Source: Nitrospirales bacterium (GTDB lineage: Bacteria > Nitrospirota > Nitrospiria > Nitrospirales > UBA8639). From it: a stretch of DNA of 64,000 bases. The notes under the pieces are model-generated. The model worked only from the letters and a program-made list of their open reading frames with translations. It searched no databases and had not been told where the DNA came from. Below, one piece after another: positions 1-8,058 of the stretch. How positions within the stretch are numbered: position 1 is the stretch's first letter; each line of letters opens with the position of its first letter. A program made the position numbers and the translations under genes. The DNA is taken from assembly GCA_029261355.1 (NCBI GenBank), contig JAJDBM010000038.1, forward strand, positions 1-64,000, in the 5' to 3' direction.

Positions 1-72
1 GACTTTGAGCCCCGCCTCAGCTTGTTTCAAGATCGTAATAATTTGCGTTTCACTGAATCGACTCGTTTTCAT
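1..72 (-). CDS. IS3-family transposase OrfA, N-terminal fragment (cut by window edge)
   Basis: The reverse strand reads MKTSRFSETQIITILKQAEA and then GLKV to the edge. This is the typical start of the small helix-turn-helix OrfA protein of IS3-family transposases, which binds the element ends. A good ribosome site (AGGAGGTTCTT) precedes the ATG at 70-72. The rest of the element lies outside the window, so it cannot be said whether the transposase is intact. Confidence 0.8.
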   Translation of the reverse strand, partial: MKTSRFSETQIITILKQAEAGLKV

Positions 73-150
73 AAGAACCTCCTGGGGCATTCTGCCAGAA
101 AGCTCTACTTTTGGTCTGTCCAGATTTTGGGGAAGCTTACAGGGGCAAGT
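1..150 (-). mobile_element. End of an IS3-family insertion sequence
   Basis: Upstream of the orfA start lies a short leader. Read on the minus strand it runs from about TTGCCCCTGTAAGCTTCCCC through CTGGACAG to the ribosome site, and it resembles IS3-type terminal inverted repeats. The outer boundary near 147-150 is estimated. The partner end and target duplication are outside the window. Confidence 0.6.
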
Positions 151-164
151 CTAGTTTTATTGGA

Positions 165-370
165 TATTTATCGACATTCTCCTCGATCATGAATAGCCCC
201 TACGCGAACCCAGTTAAGACCTACCCTGAGGAAAATCAGCTTTATCCATGATTCTGAATTGTTCCGAACGACTTGAGTAATAAGCCAACATATAGCATCA
301 TCAAATTTCAACTCTATTGGGCTTTTTTCTCACCAAGACCACACTCAAGTGCCAACGCATTCTCAATGAC
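165..370. repeat. Diverged direct repeat, copy A
   Basis: This non-coding stretch aligns collinearly with 1555-1778. Shared blocks include GATCATG, CGCGAACCCAGT, CATTCCGAA-like and GACTTGAGT-like words, GCATCATCA and CACCAAG, with mismatches and small gaps between them. No open frame is conserved in both copies. It is followed by a tandem 10-bp duplication ATGACAAAAC (366-385). It may be the relic of a segmental duplication around the membrane-protein gene. No function is assigned. Confidence 0.6.
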
Positions 371-536
371 AAAACATGACAAAACTAGTCCCCCCCACGA
401 CTGAACTCTCGGATGTGTTCGGACTCACCCCCTGGAACGACTTCTTCTCCCGATAGAAAGGCTGCTCAGGGCTTCCCATCTTTCATCTCACATCCGTGGT
501 AATCCGAAAAATAGGGAGTAAACCAGATTCTTATTA

Positions 537-1130
537 CTATTTCCTTGAATGAGCCTCCCTTTCTTCCTTCGCTTCTATATTGACGGACTCTTTCTTTTGG
601 GGGGTTGGCTTGTTGGCGGAAACTTTTCCATACCTCCCAGTTATGCCATCATAAATTTCCATTAATCTATGTTGAATCGTTGAAGGCGAGGACGTTGCAG
701 GCATCTTCCCTTCATGGGTAGAAATAGAAGGCGCGCGTTCAGCTGCAAATGCTGATGCCACAAATGACAGGTCAAGTGTGAGGTTTTCACTATGAAGAGC
801 GGGGTTATGATTTTGAGTAACATCAGGTGCATGGCTGGGCATTTGGCCAGCGACCAAAAGACTTAACAGTGCTGGAGCCGCAATGCCAAGTTCAAATATT
901 TTCACAGGACTGTGCTCGTCGGTATGAAGCCATACCACAAGTGCTCCGAGATAAAATAACGCACTGATTCGCACAATGATGCCTATGAGATTCAATGCGG
1001 TTGCATTCTCAAGAATCTGGCTTTCCACATTGACCAAAGACAATATGGGGGCTGTTAATGCACCGAGTCCACCTATCAAAATCTTTTTCTTCGTCGATAT
1101 TTTTTCAGAGAAAGGCTTATCATTCGTCAT
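537..1130 (-). CDS. Hypothetical inner-membrane protein
   Basis: This 197-residue protein has about three hydrophobic segments (roughly residues 18-36, 45-66 and 77-95). A polar tail rich in Pro, Ser, Lys and Glu follows and ends in a charged stretch. The start is well supported by AGGAGGTC seven bases or so before the ATG at 1128-1130. I do not recognise a family. It lies between the two copies of a diverged direct repeat and close to an IS3 end, so it may belong to an accessory segment. The hydrophilic C-terminal half looks disordered and could be cytoplasmic or periplasmic. Confidence 0.55.
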   Translation of the reverse strand: MTNDKPFSEKISTKKKILIGGLGALTAPILSLVNVESQILENATALNLIGIIVRISALFYLGALVVWLHTDEHSPVKIFELGIAAPALLSLLVAGQMPSHAPDVTQNHNPALHSENLTLDLSFVASAFAAERAPSISTHEGKMPATSSPSTIQHRLMEIYDGITGRYGKVSANKPTPQKKESVNIEAKEEREAHSRK

Positions 1131-1161
1131 AACCTGACCTCCTGTCTCGGGATAGTGCTTC

Positions 1162-1416
1162 TCATTCGTTCCCGAAGCTTCGAGTGTAATTATTGATCAT
1201 CGTCATTGAGGACTGACCTGGGTACTCTGTGTTTGATTCGTTGACATATATATCCATCATGATATTTGAGGAACGCAAATAGTAGACCAATCTCGATGAG
1301 GAGAAAGCATGAGCCCCAGAACCGAACAAAACGTGATCCAAGAAATGGATAGTCCCTGCACAGAGAACGGATCGGTGAATTGGTTCAAGTGAACGATTCA
1401 TCGATTCGGATACCAC
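1162..1416 (-). CDS. Small hypothetical ORF, doubtful
   Basis: An 84-codon frame with a GTG start (or ATG at 1401) lies 31 bases upstream of the membrane-protein gene on the same strand. Its composition is not clearly protein-like: it has no hydrophobic core pattern and no recognisable domain. No convincing ribosome site precedes either start. It may simply be the promoter region of the downstream gene. It is listed because nothing else explains the segment. Confidence 0.2.
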   Translation of the reverse strand: MVSESMNRSLEPIHRSVLCAGTIHFLDHVLFGSGAHAFSSSRLVYYLRSSNIMMDIYVNESNTEYPGQSSMTMINNYTRSFGNE

Positions 1417-1554
1417 GATGTATCTGAATCGATACGTAGACGAATACCCATGAACTCGTCACCCTGAGTTACTTAAACATTTTGGCTGATATATGAATTG
1501 CTGCTGAACTGTTGTCAAAGGTAGTGCCTGATTGAGGGGTCGAATCTACTATTA

Positions 1555-1778
1555 TCAAGTATTCATCGACCTACTTGCCGATCATGGCTAGCATGTCCGC
1601 GAACCCAGTCGAGACCCACCTTGAGGAGAATCTGCGGTAGACCTGAGTCTAACTACTGGCTCATTCCGAATGACTTGAGTCCTAAGCAAACATCTTGCAT
1701 CATCAGATTTCATTTCAATTCAATTTGGCTTTGTTCACACCAAGGCACAACTTCATTACTGACACATTTCCAATGACC
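1555..1778. repeat. Diverged direct repeat, copy B
   Basis: This is the second copy of the repeat at 165-370, in the same orientation, lying directly upstream of the metallo-beta-lactamase gene. After it come A/T-rich runs (1801-1830) that could include that gene's promoter. Copy B sits in the 440-bp stretch 1417-1858, which otherwise holds no gene. Confidence 0.6.
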
Positions 1779-1853
1779 ATGCCTTGTAGATTTCTAAAAC
1801 TTCATTTTTCCTTTTTTTGTTTTTTTCGATCGGACAGTCGGGACAAAGATAGA

Positions 1854-1865
1854 AGGAGGTGATCA
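1854..1865 (+). promoter_or_regulatory. Near-perfect Shine-Dalgarno sequence
   Basis: AAGGAGGTGATC is complementary to the whole anti-Shine-Dalgarno region of 16S rRNA, with a normal gap to the ATG at 1868. It decides the start of the metallo-beta-lactamase gene and predicts strong translation initiation. Confidence 0.75.
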
Positions 1866-1867
1866 GG

Positions 1868-3184
1868 ATGCTTGAATTATTTGCCGCTAAACCGGAGACT
1901 CCCATTTACAGCGTACCGAAGCGTGATGGCCGTAAGAAGATTAATACGGTCCTCATGGGTACGTGGTTAGGTGTCGAAAAGACACAAGGTTCCTTTCTCC
2001 ATGTGCGAACAGCTGGGCCAGACGGGTGGGTGCATAAGAACGACACCCGTCCCGATAGAGTCCTAAAGGTATTTTTTATTGATGTTGGCCAAGGTGATGG
2101 CGCACTCATCGAAACCCCTGAAAACAAACGGGTACTGATCGATGGGGGGCCAGGCCGTCATACGTACAACTATCTCACCAAATGGCAGTATCAATATTTA
2201 CTCAATCAAGCCAACTCGACTGTGCACATTGATGCGATCATTATCTCTCACTATGATGCAGATCATTACGGCGGCCTCATTCCAATCCTTGAGGATAGAC
2301 GGTTTACGTTTGGAACCATCTATCACAATGGTATTGCCCGGTTTCGAACGAATACCAAGAAAAAGAAACGACCCACTCGTTACGACCAGGACCTTGGCAC
2401 GACCACAGGAAGAGGAAAGAACAGAGTCTTGAAAACACAATTCAGTAGTCTGACGGAATTGCTGGCCTTGGAACAAACAGGGGAAGACGCCTTTCAGGGG
2501 ATCTTTCGTCGATTTGCTCATGCCTGTCGTGATGCCAAAAAAGAAGGACGACTTGGGAAGTTAAAATTATTGAAGCAGGGTGGTGCGGTTCCAGAACTGA
2601 CCGATTCGACACATGCTCTGAGTGCAGAGGTCCTCGGGCCAGTTCTAAACGTGAACTCCGGCAAACCAGTCTTTAAGTGGTTTTCAAATTCGTCGCACAC
2701 CCGAAACGGCCACAGCATAGTCCTTCGCCTCTCTCATCACTCCCAAAGCATGTTATTAGGTGGAGATCTCAACAGCGCTTCAGAACGACATTTACTTGAT
2801 CATCATGGTGGGGCTCAACCCTTTCATGTTGATATTGCCAAAAGTTGTCACCATGGATCTTCGGATTTCTCTATTGCCTTCATTCAAGCCATTGATGCGG
2901 CAGCGACAATCATTTCCTCCGGTGACAACGAGGGGCATTCGCATCCTCGGGCAGATGCCGTCGGAGCCGTTGCGAAATACTCCAATGCTGTGTTGCCTTT
3001 GATTTTTTCTACAGAATTGGCAAGGTCCGTCAATTCTGAGGGTGACATCCTCTTCGGCATGATCAATCTTCGAAGTGATGAACAGGACGTAGTCTTAGCG
3101 CAAATGAAAGAGGCTGGTGCAAACAGGGATCTTTGGGACAGTTATATGGTTCCTTTTCAACCGACAAAGCATCACAAAGCGTAA
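1868..3184 (+). CDS. ComEC/Rec2-like metallo-beta-lactamase-fold protein
   Basis: This 438-residue protein has a short N-terminal SH3-like part (about 1-65). A metallo-beta-lactamase hydrolase domain follows, of the type found at the C-terminus of the competence protein ComEC. It shows the family hallmarks DVGQGDG, LIDGG, SHYDADHYGG (metal ligands around residues 128-133), a GD motif in LLGGDLN and CHHGSSDFS. It lacks the ComEC membrane channel, so it is a stand-alone soluble hydrolase, perhaps acting on nucleic acid or a phosphodiester. The ATG at 1868 is preferred over the in-frame GTG at 1859: AAGGAGGTGATC, a near-complete match to the 16S rRNA 3' end, sits just before it and overlaps that GTG. 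Substrate unknown. Confidence 0.75.
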   Translation: MLELFAAKPETPIYSVPKRDGRKKINTVLMGTWLGVEKTQGSFLHVRTAGPDGWVHKNDTRPDRVLKVFFIDVGQGDGALIETPENKRVLIDGGPGRHTYNYLTKWQYQYLLNQANSTVHIDAIIISHYDADHYGGLIPILEDRRFTFGTIYHNGIARFRTNTKKKKRPTRYDQDLGTTTGRGKNRVLKTQFSSLTELLALEQTGEDAFQGIFRRFAHACRDAKKEGRLGKLKLLKQGGAVPELTDSTHALSAEVLGPVLNVNSGKPVFKWFSNSSHTRNGHSIVLRLSHHSQSMLLGGDLNSASERHLLDHHGGAQPFHVDIAKSCHHGSSDFSIAFIQAIDAAATIISSGDNEGHSHPRADAVGAVAKYSNAVLPLIFSTELARSVNSEGDILFGMINLRSDEQDVVLAQMKEAGANRDLWDSYMVPFQPTKHHKA

Positions 3185-3379
3185 AACGACGGGTCTAGAG
3201 ATTGGCACACATTTAGGTTGGCAGATGGGGCATCAGAATCATGGGATAACGCTTGATGGCTCATGGTTGGAATGGTCAAACATAGATCGCTCATCGGTAT
3301 AAGATATCTTGGACTAAGCCAATACTTTCAGTACAATGCAATCGTGGATTCATCAATCAAAGAGGAGGTCATTCATTCT

Positions 3380-3871
3380 ATGGCTGACGACGTGCAACCT
3401 GATCGTGCCTGTGCCAATCTGATAGAGGCGATGCGCAGTCTACAACTCTCCACAATAGGAGAGGATGGCATTCCTCACTGTGGGTACACGCCCTACCTCC
3501 ATCAAGCCCCCAATAGTTTTTACATCTTTGTCAGTCAGCTAGCCGCGCATACACGTCACCTGCTCGCCAACAAGATGGTTGCGATCATGATCATCACCGA
3601 TGAACAGGCGACATCACAGATTTTTGCCAGGGCGAGGGTGAATTACTTGTGTGAGGCCAAACAGATCGGACCTGATCATTCCGATTACACGTTGATCTTA
3701 GACCACTACCAGGAACGGCATGGCAAGATGGCTGGATTATTACGGCAACTCCCAGATTTTCTCTTGTTTCAGCTACAGCCACAGAAGGGACAGTTTGTCA
3801 TGGGATTTGGTCAAGCTTATACATTGACTGGAGACGACCTCTCGGTCTTCGAACATGCCCGCACGGGATAG
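3380..3871 (+). CDS. Pyridoxamine 5'-phosphate oxidase-like (HugZ-type) protein
   Basis: This 163-residue protein has the split-barrel pattern of the PNPOx-like superfamily: LSTIGEDGIPHCGYTPYLH, then FYIFVSQLAAHTRHLLANKMVAIMII, and a later FARARVNY strand. Family members bind flavin or heme; the HugZ subgroup takes part in heme breakdown. The frame is open upstream to 3263, but the ATG at 3380 is chosen because AGAGGAGGTC precedes it. It follows the metallo-beta-lactamase gene by about 195 bases with no clear functional link. Ligand and substrate cannot be read from the sequence. Confidence 0.7.
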   Translation: MADDVQPDRACANLIEAMRSLQLSTIGEDGIPHCGYTPYLHQAPNSFYIFVSQLAAHTRHLLANKMVAIMIITDEQATSQIFARARVNYLCEAKQIGPDHSDYTLILDHYQERHGKMAGLLRQLPDFLLFQLQPQKGQFVMGFGQAYTLTGDDLSVFEHARTG

Positions 3872-4181
3872 TCTCAACGGCATAGAGATGGCGTACGTCA
3901 CTTTACACATGTGAACAGCATTTGACGTGCACTTCGTTTCCTATTATATATTAGATACAGAATTACAAATCTTGACACTTCGTTTCAAAGTGTTAGATTC
4001 GTAATATTGCCCCTCTGCAATACCCCTCTTTTACAATTTATTTGGTTGATCACATCCGAGTCGTAGCCCCTCGTTCGCTACGTCATGGATATAGATCACT
4101 GTCGTGTTTGGCAGATTCATGAATGCCTCATCATCACACTAACATCGTTTCAAGATTTGAAAGCGTTGAAGGAGAACCACA
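3872..4181. promoter_or_regulatory. Upstream region of the porin gene, with small inverted repeat
   Basis: This 310-base gap contains TTGACA at 3972-3977 overlapping an inverted repeat ACACTT (3975-3980) / AAGTGT (3988-3993). A -35 element overlapped by a dyad would suit a repressible promoter, but the -10 match is poor. A GAAGGAGAA ribosome site precedes the next gene. No gene is seen. Confidence 0.3.
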
Positions 4182-5471
4182 ATGGAACAACGTATAATCG
4201 TATGGCTAGAAATATGTCTTTGGTGCAGTCTTAGTTTTGGATTAGGAGGACTGAATGCCTCGGCTCAAGAATTGAACCGTGAGGCAGACAGAGTTCCCCA
4301 AACAGCAGAGCCCTCACTTCCAGAGCACACCACAGTAGCCAGTTCATGGCTACAACCCAATCAAGATGGGGTCGTCCATATTGCCCCACAAGATGCATTT
4401 CTACAAATTCGAGGCTGGCTTGAAGGTGGCTACACGTTTAATACGGATACCCCTTCCTCTGATTTCAATGGCCCCTATAATGCCATTGATCGCGATATTC
4501 CCATCCTGAATCAGTTCTACCTCATCCTCGATCGACCACTGCTAAGCCTCAGTCATGGATGGAGCCTTGGTGGCCGAGTCGATCTGTTGTATGGATATGA
4601 TTATTATCTCACGCAAAGTACGGGGCTTGAACGAGATCAAGATGGATCAACGGGCTGGAATCAAGATCACCATGGGCTCGCCCTTCCACAAATGTATGCT
4701 GAGATCGGGAAACAGGATTTCTCCCTCAAGCTTGGACATTTCTATACCATCATCGGCTATGAAGGCGTTCCGGTGCTGAGTAACTTTTTCTACTCGAAAT
4801 CCTATTCCTATCAGTTTGCTGGGCCCTTTACTCATTGGGGTGGATTGCTCAAATGGCAACCGAGCAGTCACTGGCGTATCCAGGCAGGCATTCACAATGG
4901 TTGGGATACCTTGAAGCGCAAATCAAAGAATCGACCAGGAGTGTTACTTGGCCTTGACTATGACAACCCACAGAACATTTGGAGCGCAGGCGTGGCCCTC
5001 ATCACAGGGGATGAACCCAGTGCCAATGCTAACAAGGTGGATAACCGTACTCGCTATAGTGTGATTCTCAAACTTCGACCAATGGATCGACTTGAATATG
5101 TCTTCCATCACCACTTTGCTTTCCAACAAAATGGAACAGCATCAGGACGCACAGCTCAATGGTATGGCATTGACCAATATCTGTTTTATCAGATCATCGA
5201 TCATTGGAAAGCTGGATTACGATTTGAGTGGATGCGAGATGATGATGGCACACGGATATCAGGTGCCGCTAACCGCGGAAATCCTAACCGTGGCCCCTTC
5301 GAAGGCAACTTTTATTCACTTGCCGTTGGCTTAAACGTTTCCCCTCACCCCAATGTGTTACTTCGCCCAGAAATTCGCAGTGATTGGTTTACAGGGAATC
5401 CTCATCCTTTTGATGACGGAAAGGAAGGGAACCAAGTCCTCCTGGCCATTAACGCACTCGTTCAATTTTAA
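4182..5471 (+). CDS. Outer-membrane beta-barrel porin-like protein (BBP2/DUF1597 type)
   Basis: This 429-residue protein has a signal peptide (about 1-28, ending ASAQ) and a barrel built of alternating hydrophobic and aromatic strands. Examples are IRGWLEGGYTFN, FYLILDRPL, GGRVDLLYGYDYY, MYAEIGKQDFSLKLGHFYT and WGGLLKW. It ends in a strand closing with Phe (LVQF), the usual signal for BAM-assisted insertion in the outer membrane. The pattern matches the putative beta-barrel porin-2 family, common in Nitrospirota and Planctomycetes. A likely role is solute diffusion; the substrate is unknown. It appears monocistronic, with a ribosome site GAAGGAGAA before the ATG. Confidence 0.8.
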   Translation: MEQRIIVWLEICLWCSLSFGLGGLNASAQELNREADRVPQTAEPSLPEHTTVASSWLQPNQDGVVHIAPQDAFLQIRGWLEGGYTFNTDTPSSDFNGPYNAIDRDIPILNQFYLILDRPLLSLSHGWSLGGRVDLLYGYDYYLTQSTGLERDQDGSTGWNQDHHGLALPQMYAEIGKQDFSLKLGHFYTIIGYEGVPVLSNFFYSKSYSYQFAGPFTHWGGLLKWQPSSHWRIQAGIHNGWDTLKRKSKNRPGVLLGLDYDNPQNIWSAGVALITGDEPSANANKVDNRTRYSVILKLRPMDRLEYVFHHHFAFQQNGTASGRTAQWYGIDQYLFYQIIDHWKAGLRFEWMRDDDGTRISGAANRGNPNRGPFEGNFYSLAVGLNVSPHPNVLLRPEIRSDWFTGNPHPFDDGKEGNQVLLAINALVQF

Positions 5472-5608
5472 AGACCGTGCCCTGCCCAATGAGCTGACAG
5501 ATCAAATGTCAGTCATAGGTGAAGCAGTCGACCTCACAACCAATGGTGTACAGTCACGAACAAAATACTATAGATCCAGACGTTCAATCGACAGAGCTAA
5601 GACACAAT

Positions 5609-5617
5609 CCCCCCCCC
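5609..5617 (+). repeat. Homopolymer run of nine C
   Basis: A C9 tract lies in the gap between the convergent porin and DUF1579 genes. It is non-coding. Such runs are prone to length errors in sequencing and replication. Confidence 0.8.
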
Positions 5618-5651
5618 AAGTGGGATACCCTCCCTCTTCTTAGCAACATCA

Positions 5652-6245
5652 TCATGGTTTTCGTGTATAGGTAATCAGCATCATTTTCATTTCTGGGCTA
5701 CCCGGGTGAGTCGCATACATTTCAAAGGTCTGGTTATTGCTATCCACGATCTTCCATATTGCGCGATGTTTCATGCTTCCCCCAGTTGGAGCTTGGTGTT
5801 CACCCTTCAGGGTAATGGTCTTGCCATCGGCACTCGCAGTTCCTTCCATCACAAAGATTCCAGTAGCCATGGAATCCATCCAGATCGAAACATATTTCTT
5901 GCCAATATTGTCGTAGCCGTTGATCGCTATCCCAGAGAAGGGTTGCCCCATCATTGTCCCACTACATTCCTCGTGAAGAAAGCGCCCATTCAGCAGCATC
6001 TTCATTTCACAGGATCCCTTTGAGTCCATAGGAGGCTTGCTGGGATCCATCCATTCTTTGGTTTTGGTGGCCCAACTCCCCTCTAGACTCGCGAGTTGTT
6101 TATGAGGATCTCCGGGAATGGAAAGTTTTTGATAGGCTTCCATCATAGCCTGCATGTCCATTCCTTTCTCATGATGAGTTTCATCCCCAAAAGATACAGA
6201 AATCATCAAACAGAAACATGTCAATGTCATAAGTGCGATACGCAT
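5652..6245 (-). CDS. Exported DUF1579-family protein
   Basis: This 197-residue protein has a signal peptide (MRIALMTLTCFCLMISVSFG) and a DUF1579 domain. The domain is recognisable by LEGSWATKTKEWMDPSKPP, CEMKMLLNGRFLHEE, GMMGQPFSGIAINGYDN-like and KKYVSIWMDSMATGIF. Members are small lipocalin-like barrels of unknown function. The frame is open to 6344, but the ATG at 6243-6245 is preceded by AAGGAGG and begins a proper signal peptide, so this start is chosen. It is convergent with the porin gene and no partner is evident. Confidence 0.8.
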   Translation of the reverse strand: MRIALMTLTCFCLMISVSFGDETHHEKGMDMQAMMEAYQKLSIPGDPHKQLASLEGSWATKTKEWMDPSKPPMDSKGSCEMKMLLNGRFLHEECSGTMMGQPFSGIAINGYDNIGKKYVSIWMDSMATGIFVMEGTASADGKTITLKGEHQAPTGGSMKHRAIWKIVDSNNQTFEMYATHPGSPEMKMMLITYTRKP

Positions 6246-6458
6246 GGCGACCTCCTTGCAATTTGATAGGTATTTCGAGAAAGCATCAGCCGAAGTGATC
6301 AAAACCACATGGCTAAGCCTTCCATACAATAACCCGTTCGTCACTAAATCTCTAGAGCGGTTCTTGACATTTTATATAGATCTGCAAAAATCCTTTGATG
6401 CAAGTCATGATGAACGCAATAGAAAATTTCTGAAGCAAGCTTTTAGAAGGAGAAGGAA

Positions 6459-7574
6459 ATGAGCACGATACGAGTACTGGTTGGAACGCGCAAAGGCGCG
6501 TTTATTTTGACATCAGACGCAAAGCGTGAACAATGGAGTACCAGTGGCCCTTATTTTGGAGGATGGGAAATTTATCATCTCAAGGGATCTTCCGTTGATC
6601 CAAATCGATTGTATGCCTCGCAATCTAACGATTGGTTTGGACAGCAGATCCAACGCTCCAATGATGGAGGCAAGACTTGGGAACCGGTCGGGAACGCTTT
6701 CGTCTACGACGGTAGCCCTGGCACGCACCAGTGGTATGACGGCACGCCACATCCCTGGGAGTTCGCACGAGTCTGGCACCTCGAACCGTCGCTGAAGGAT
6801 CCCGACACCGTCTATGCTGGAGTAGAAGACGCGGCCTTGTTTCGATCGACCGATGGGGGAATGACATGGCAAGACCTTCCCGGACTGCGTGAGGTGAAGG
6901 GAAACCTGTGGCAGCCGGGTGCCGGCGGAATGTGTCTACATACCATCCTGCTCGACCAGAATAATCCAGAGCGTATCTTCACAGCCATCTCAGCTGCAGG
7001 CGTGTTCCGAACCGATGATTCCGGCAAGACGTGGCGACCGATGAATCAGGGCTTAAAGTCTTCCATGGAACTACCTGACCCTAATGCAGAAGTCGGCCAT
7101 TGCGTTCATCACATTGCCATGCATCCATCTCGCCCAAACGTGCTCTTCATGCAGAAGCACTGGGATGTCATGCGTAGTGACGACGCTGGGGAATCATGGC
7201 ATGAAGTGAGTGGCAATCTACCATCAGACTTTGGGTTTCCCATTGAAGTGCATACACATGAACCAGACACCATCTATGTAGTTCCCATTACAAGTGACTC
7301 GGAACATTATCCCCCTGACGGAAAATTACGGGTATACCGCAGCCGAACAGGCGGTGATGAATGGGAAGCGTTGACGAATGGTTTGCCGCAACAAAACTGC
7401 TACGTCAATGTATTGCGTGACGCCATGGCCGTTGATTCACTTGATCCATGTGGCCTCTATGTGGGAACGACCGGCGGACAAGTGTACGCATCGGCCAATG
7501 CCGGAGATAGTTGGACGCCCATTGTTCGAGATCTTCCTGCGGTTCTTTCTATAGAGGTCCAAACCTTACCATGA
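6459..7574 (+). CDS. Asp-box (BNR) repeat beta-propeller protein
   Basis: This 371-residue protein without signal peptide carries at least six Asp-box turns of the S-x-D-x-G-x-T-W type: [39 protein letters not shown] and NAGDSW. The repeats predict a six- or seven-bladed propeller like sialidases and sortilin-type VPS10 domains. The catalytic residues of true sialidases are not visible, so an enzymatic name is not justified. Its stop codon overlaps the start of a MoaD/ThiS-like gene (ATGA at 7571-7574). The two are therefore translated as a coupled pair and probably work together. An AGGAGAAGG ribosome site precedes the ATG. Confidence 0.75.
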   Translation: MSTIRVLVGTRKGAFILTSDAKREQWSTSGPYFGGWEIYHLKGSSVDPNRLYASQSNDWFGQQIQRSNDGGKTWEPVGNAFVYDGSPGTHQWYDGTPHPWEFARVWHLEPSLKDPDTVYAGVEDAALFRSTDGGMTWQDLPGLREVKGNLWQPGAGGMCLHTILLDQNNPERIFTAISAAGVFRTDDSGKTWRPMNQGLKSSMELPDPNAEVGHCVHHIAMHPSRPNVLFMQKHWDVMRSDDAGESWHEVSGNLPSDFGFPIEVHTHEPDTIYVVPITSDSEHYPPDGKLRVYRSRTGGDEWEALTNGLPQQNCYVNVLRDAMAVDSLDPCGLYVGTTGGQVYASANAGDSWTPIVRDLPAVLSIEVQTLP

Positions 7575-7867
7575 TTCGAGTCGTGCTCCCGGCACATTTG
7601 CGAAGATTGGCGAAGATTGAAGGCGAGGTACAACTCGAGGTCGTTGGAAAGGTGACCCAAGGTCGTGTCTTAGACGCACTTGAAGCTCGACATCCAATGC
7701 TACAGGGAACCATCCGTGACCATGCCACACACAAACGCCGACCATTTATTAGGTTCTTCGCCTGCGAGCGAGATCTCTCGCATGAGCCATTGGATGCACC
7801 ACTTCCTGACGCGGTCACAAACGGGAGCGAGCCTTTCCTCATCGTTGGAGCCATGGCTGGAGGCTAG
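7571..7867 (+). CDS. MoaD/ThiS-family ubiquitin-like protein
   Basis: This 98-residue protein has a beta-grasp pattern and ends in AMAGG. The C-terminal Gly-Gly is the hallmark of MoaD, ThiS and related sulfur carriers, which are adenylated and thiocarboxylated there by an E1-like enzyme. The ATG at 7571 overlaps the stop of the propeller gene. An earlier in-frame start at 7511 would lie inside that gene and is rejected. No moa, thi or E1-like gene is nearby, so the activating enzyme must be elsewhere. Whether it carries sulfur, or modifies or binds the propeller partner, is open. Confidence 0.75.
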   Translation: MIRVVLPAHLRRLAKIEGEVQLEVVGKVTQGRVLDALEARHPMLQGTIRDHATHKRRPFIRFFACERDLSHEPLDAPLPDAVTNGSEPFLIVGAMAGG

Positions 7868-8002
7868 AGGCCATACGCAAAAACAGTGCGAATCCGAAGG
7901 TTCTATCCATGCTTTGAGCGCCGATCCAATTCACGAATCAAAGCCTATACTTCTGCTAATTTTTAAATATGTCACATATTTACTTTCAGCATGTGCTATC
8001 AA

Positions 8003-8045
8003 GCCTGGTCCCCACATTCACAAGTTGACTCTTCGAGGACCAGGC
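8003..8045. terminator. Stem-loop between convergent genes
   Basis: GCCTGGTCC (8003-8011) pairs perfectly with GGACCAGGC (8037-8045) across a 25-base loop. It lies between the MoaD-like gene and the converging CLCA-like gene, so it could end transcription from either side. There is no clear U-tract, so a classic intrinsic terminator is uncertain. The rest of 7868-8058 shows nothing. Confidence 0.4.
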
Positions 8046-8058
8046 CCACTGCTGATCA

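Noticed and set aside
2142-3066. Several long antisense and shifted frames inside the metallo-beta-lactamase gene
   Set aside because: They are shadows of a well-supported gene with full family motifs.
6459-7574. Calling the Asp-box propeller a sialidase
   Set aside because: Asp-boxes are structural; the catalytic Arg triad, Tyr and Glu of sialidases cannot be identified and there is no signal peptide.
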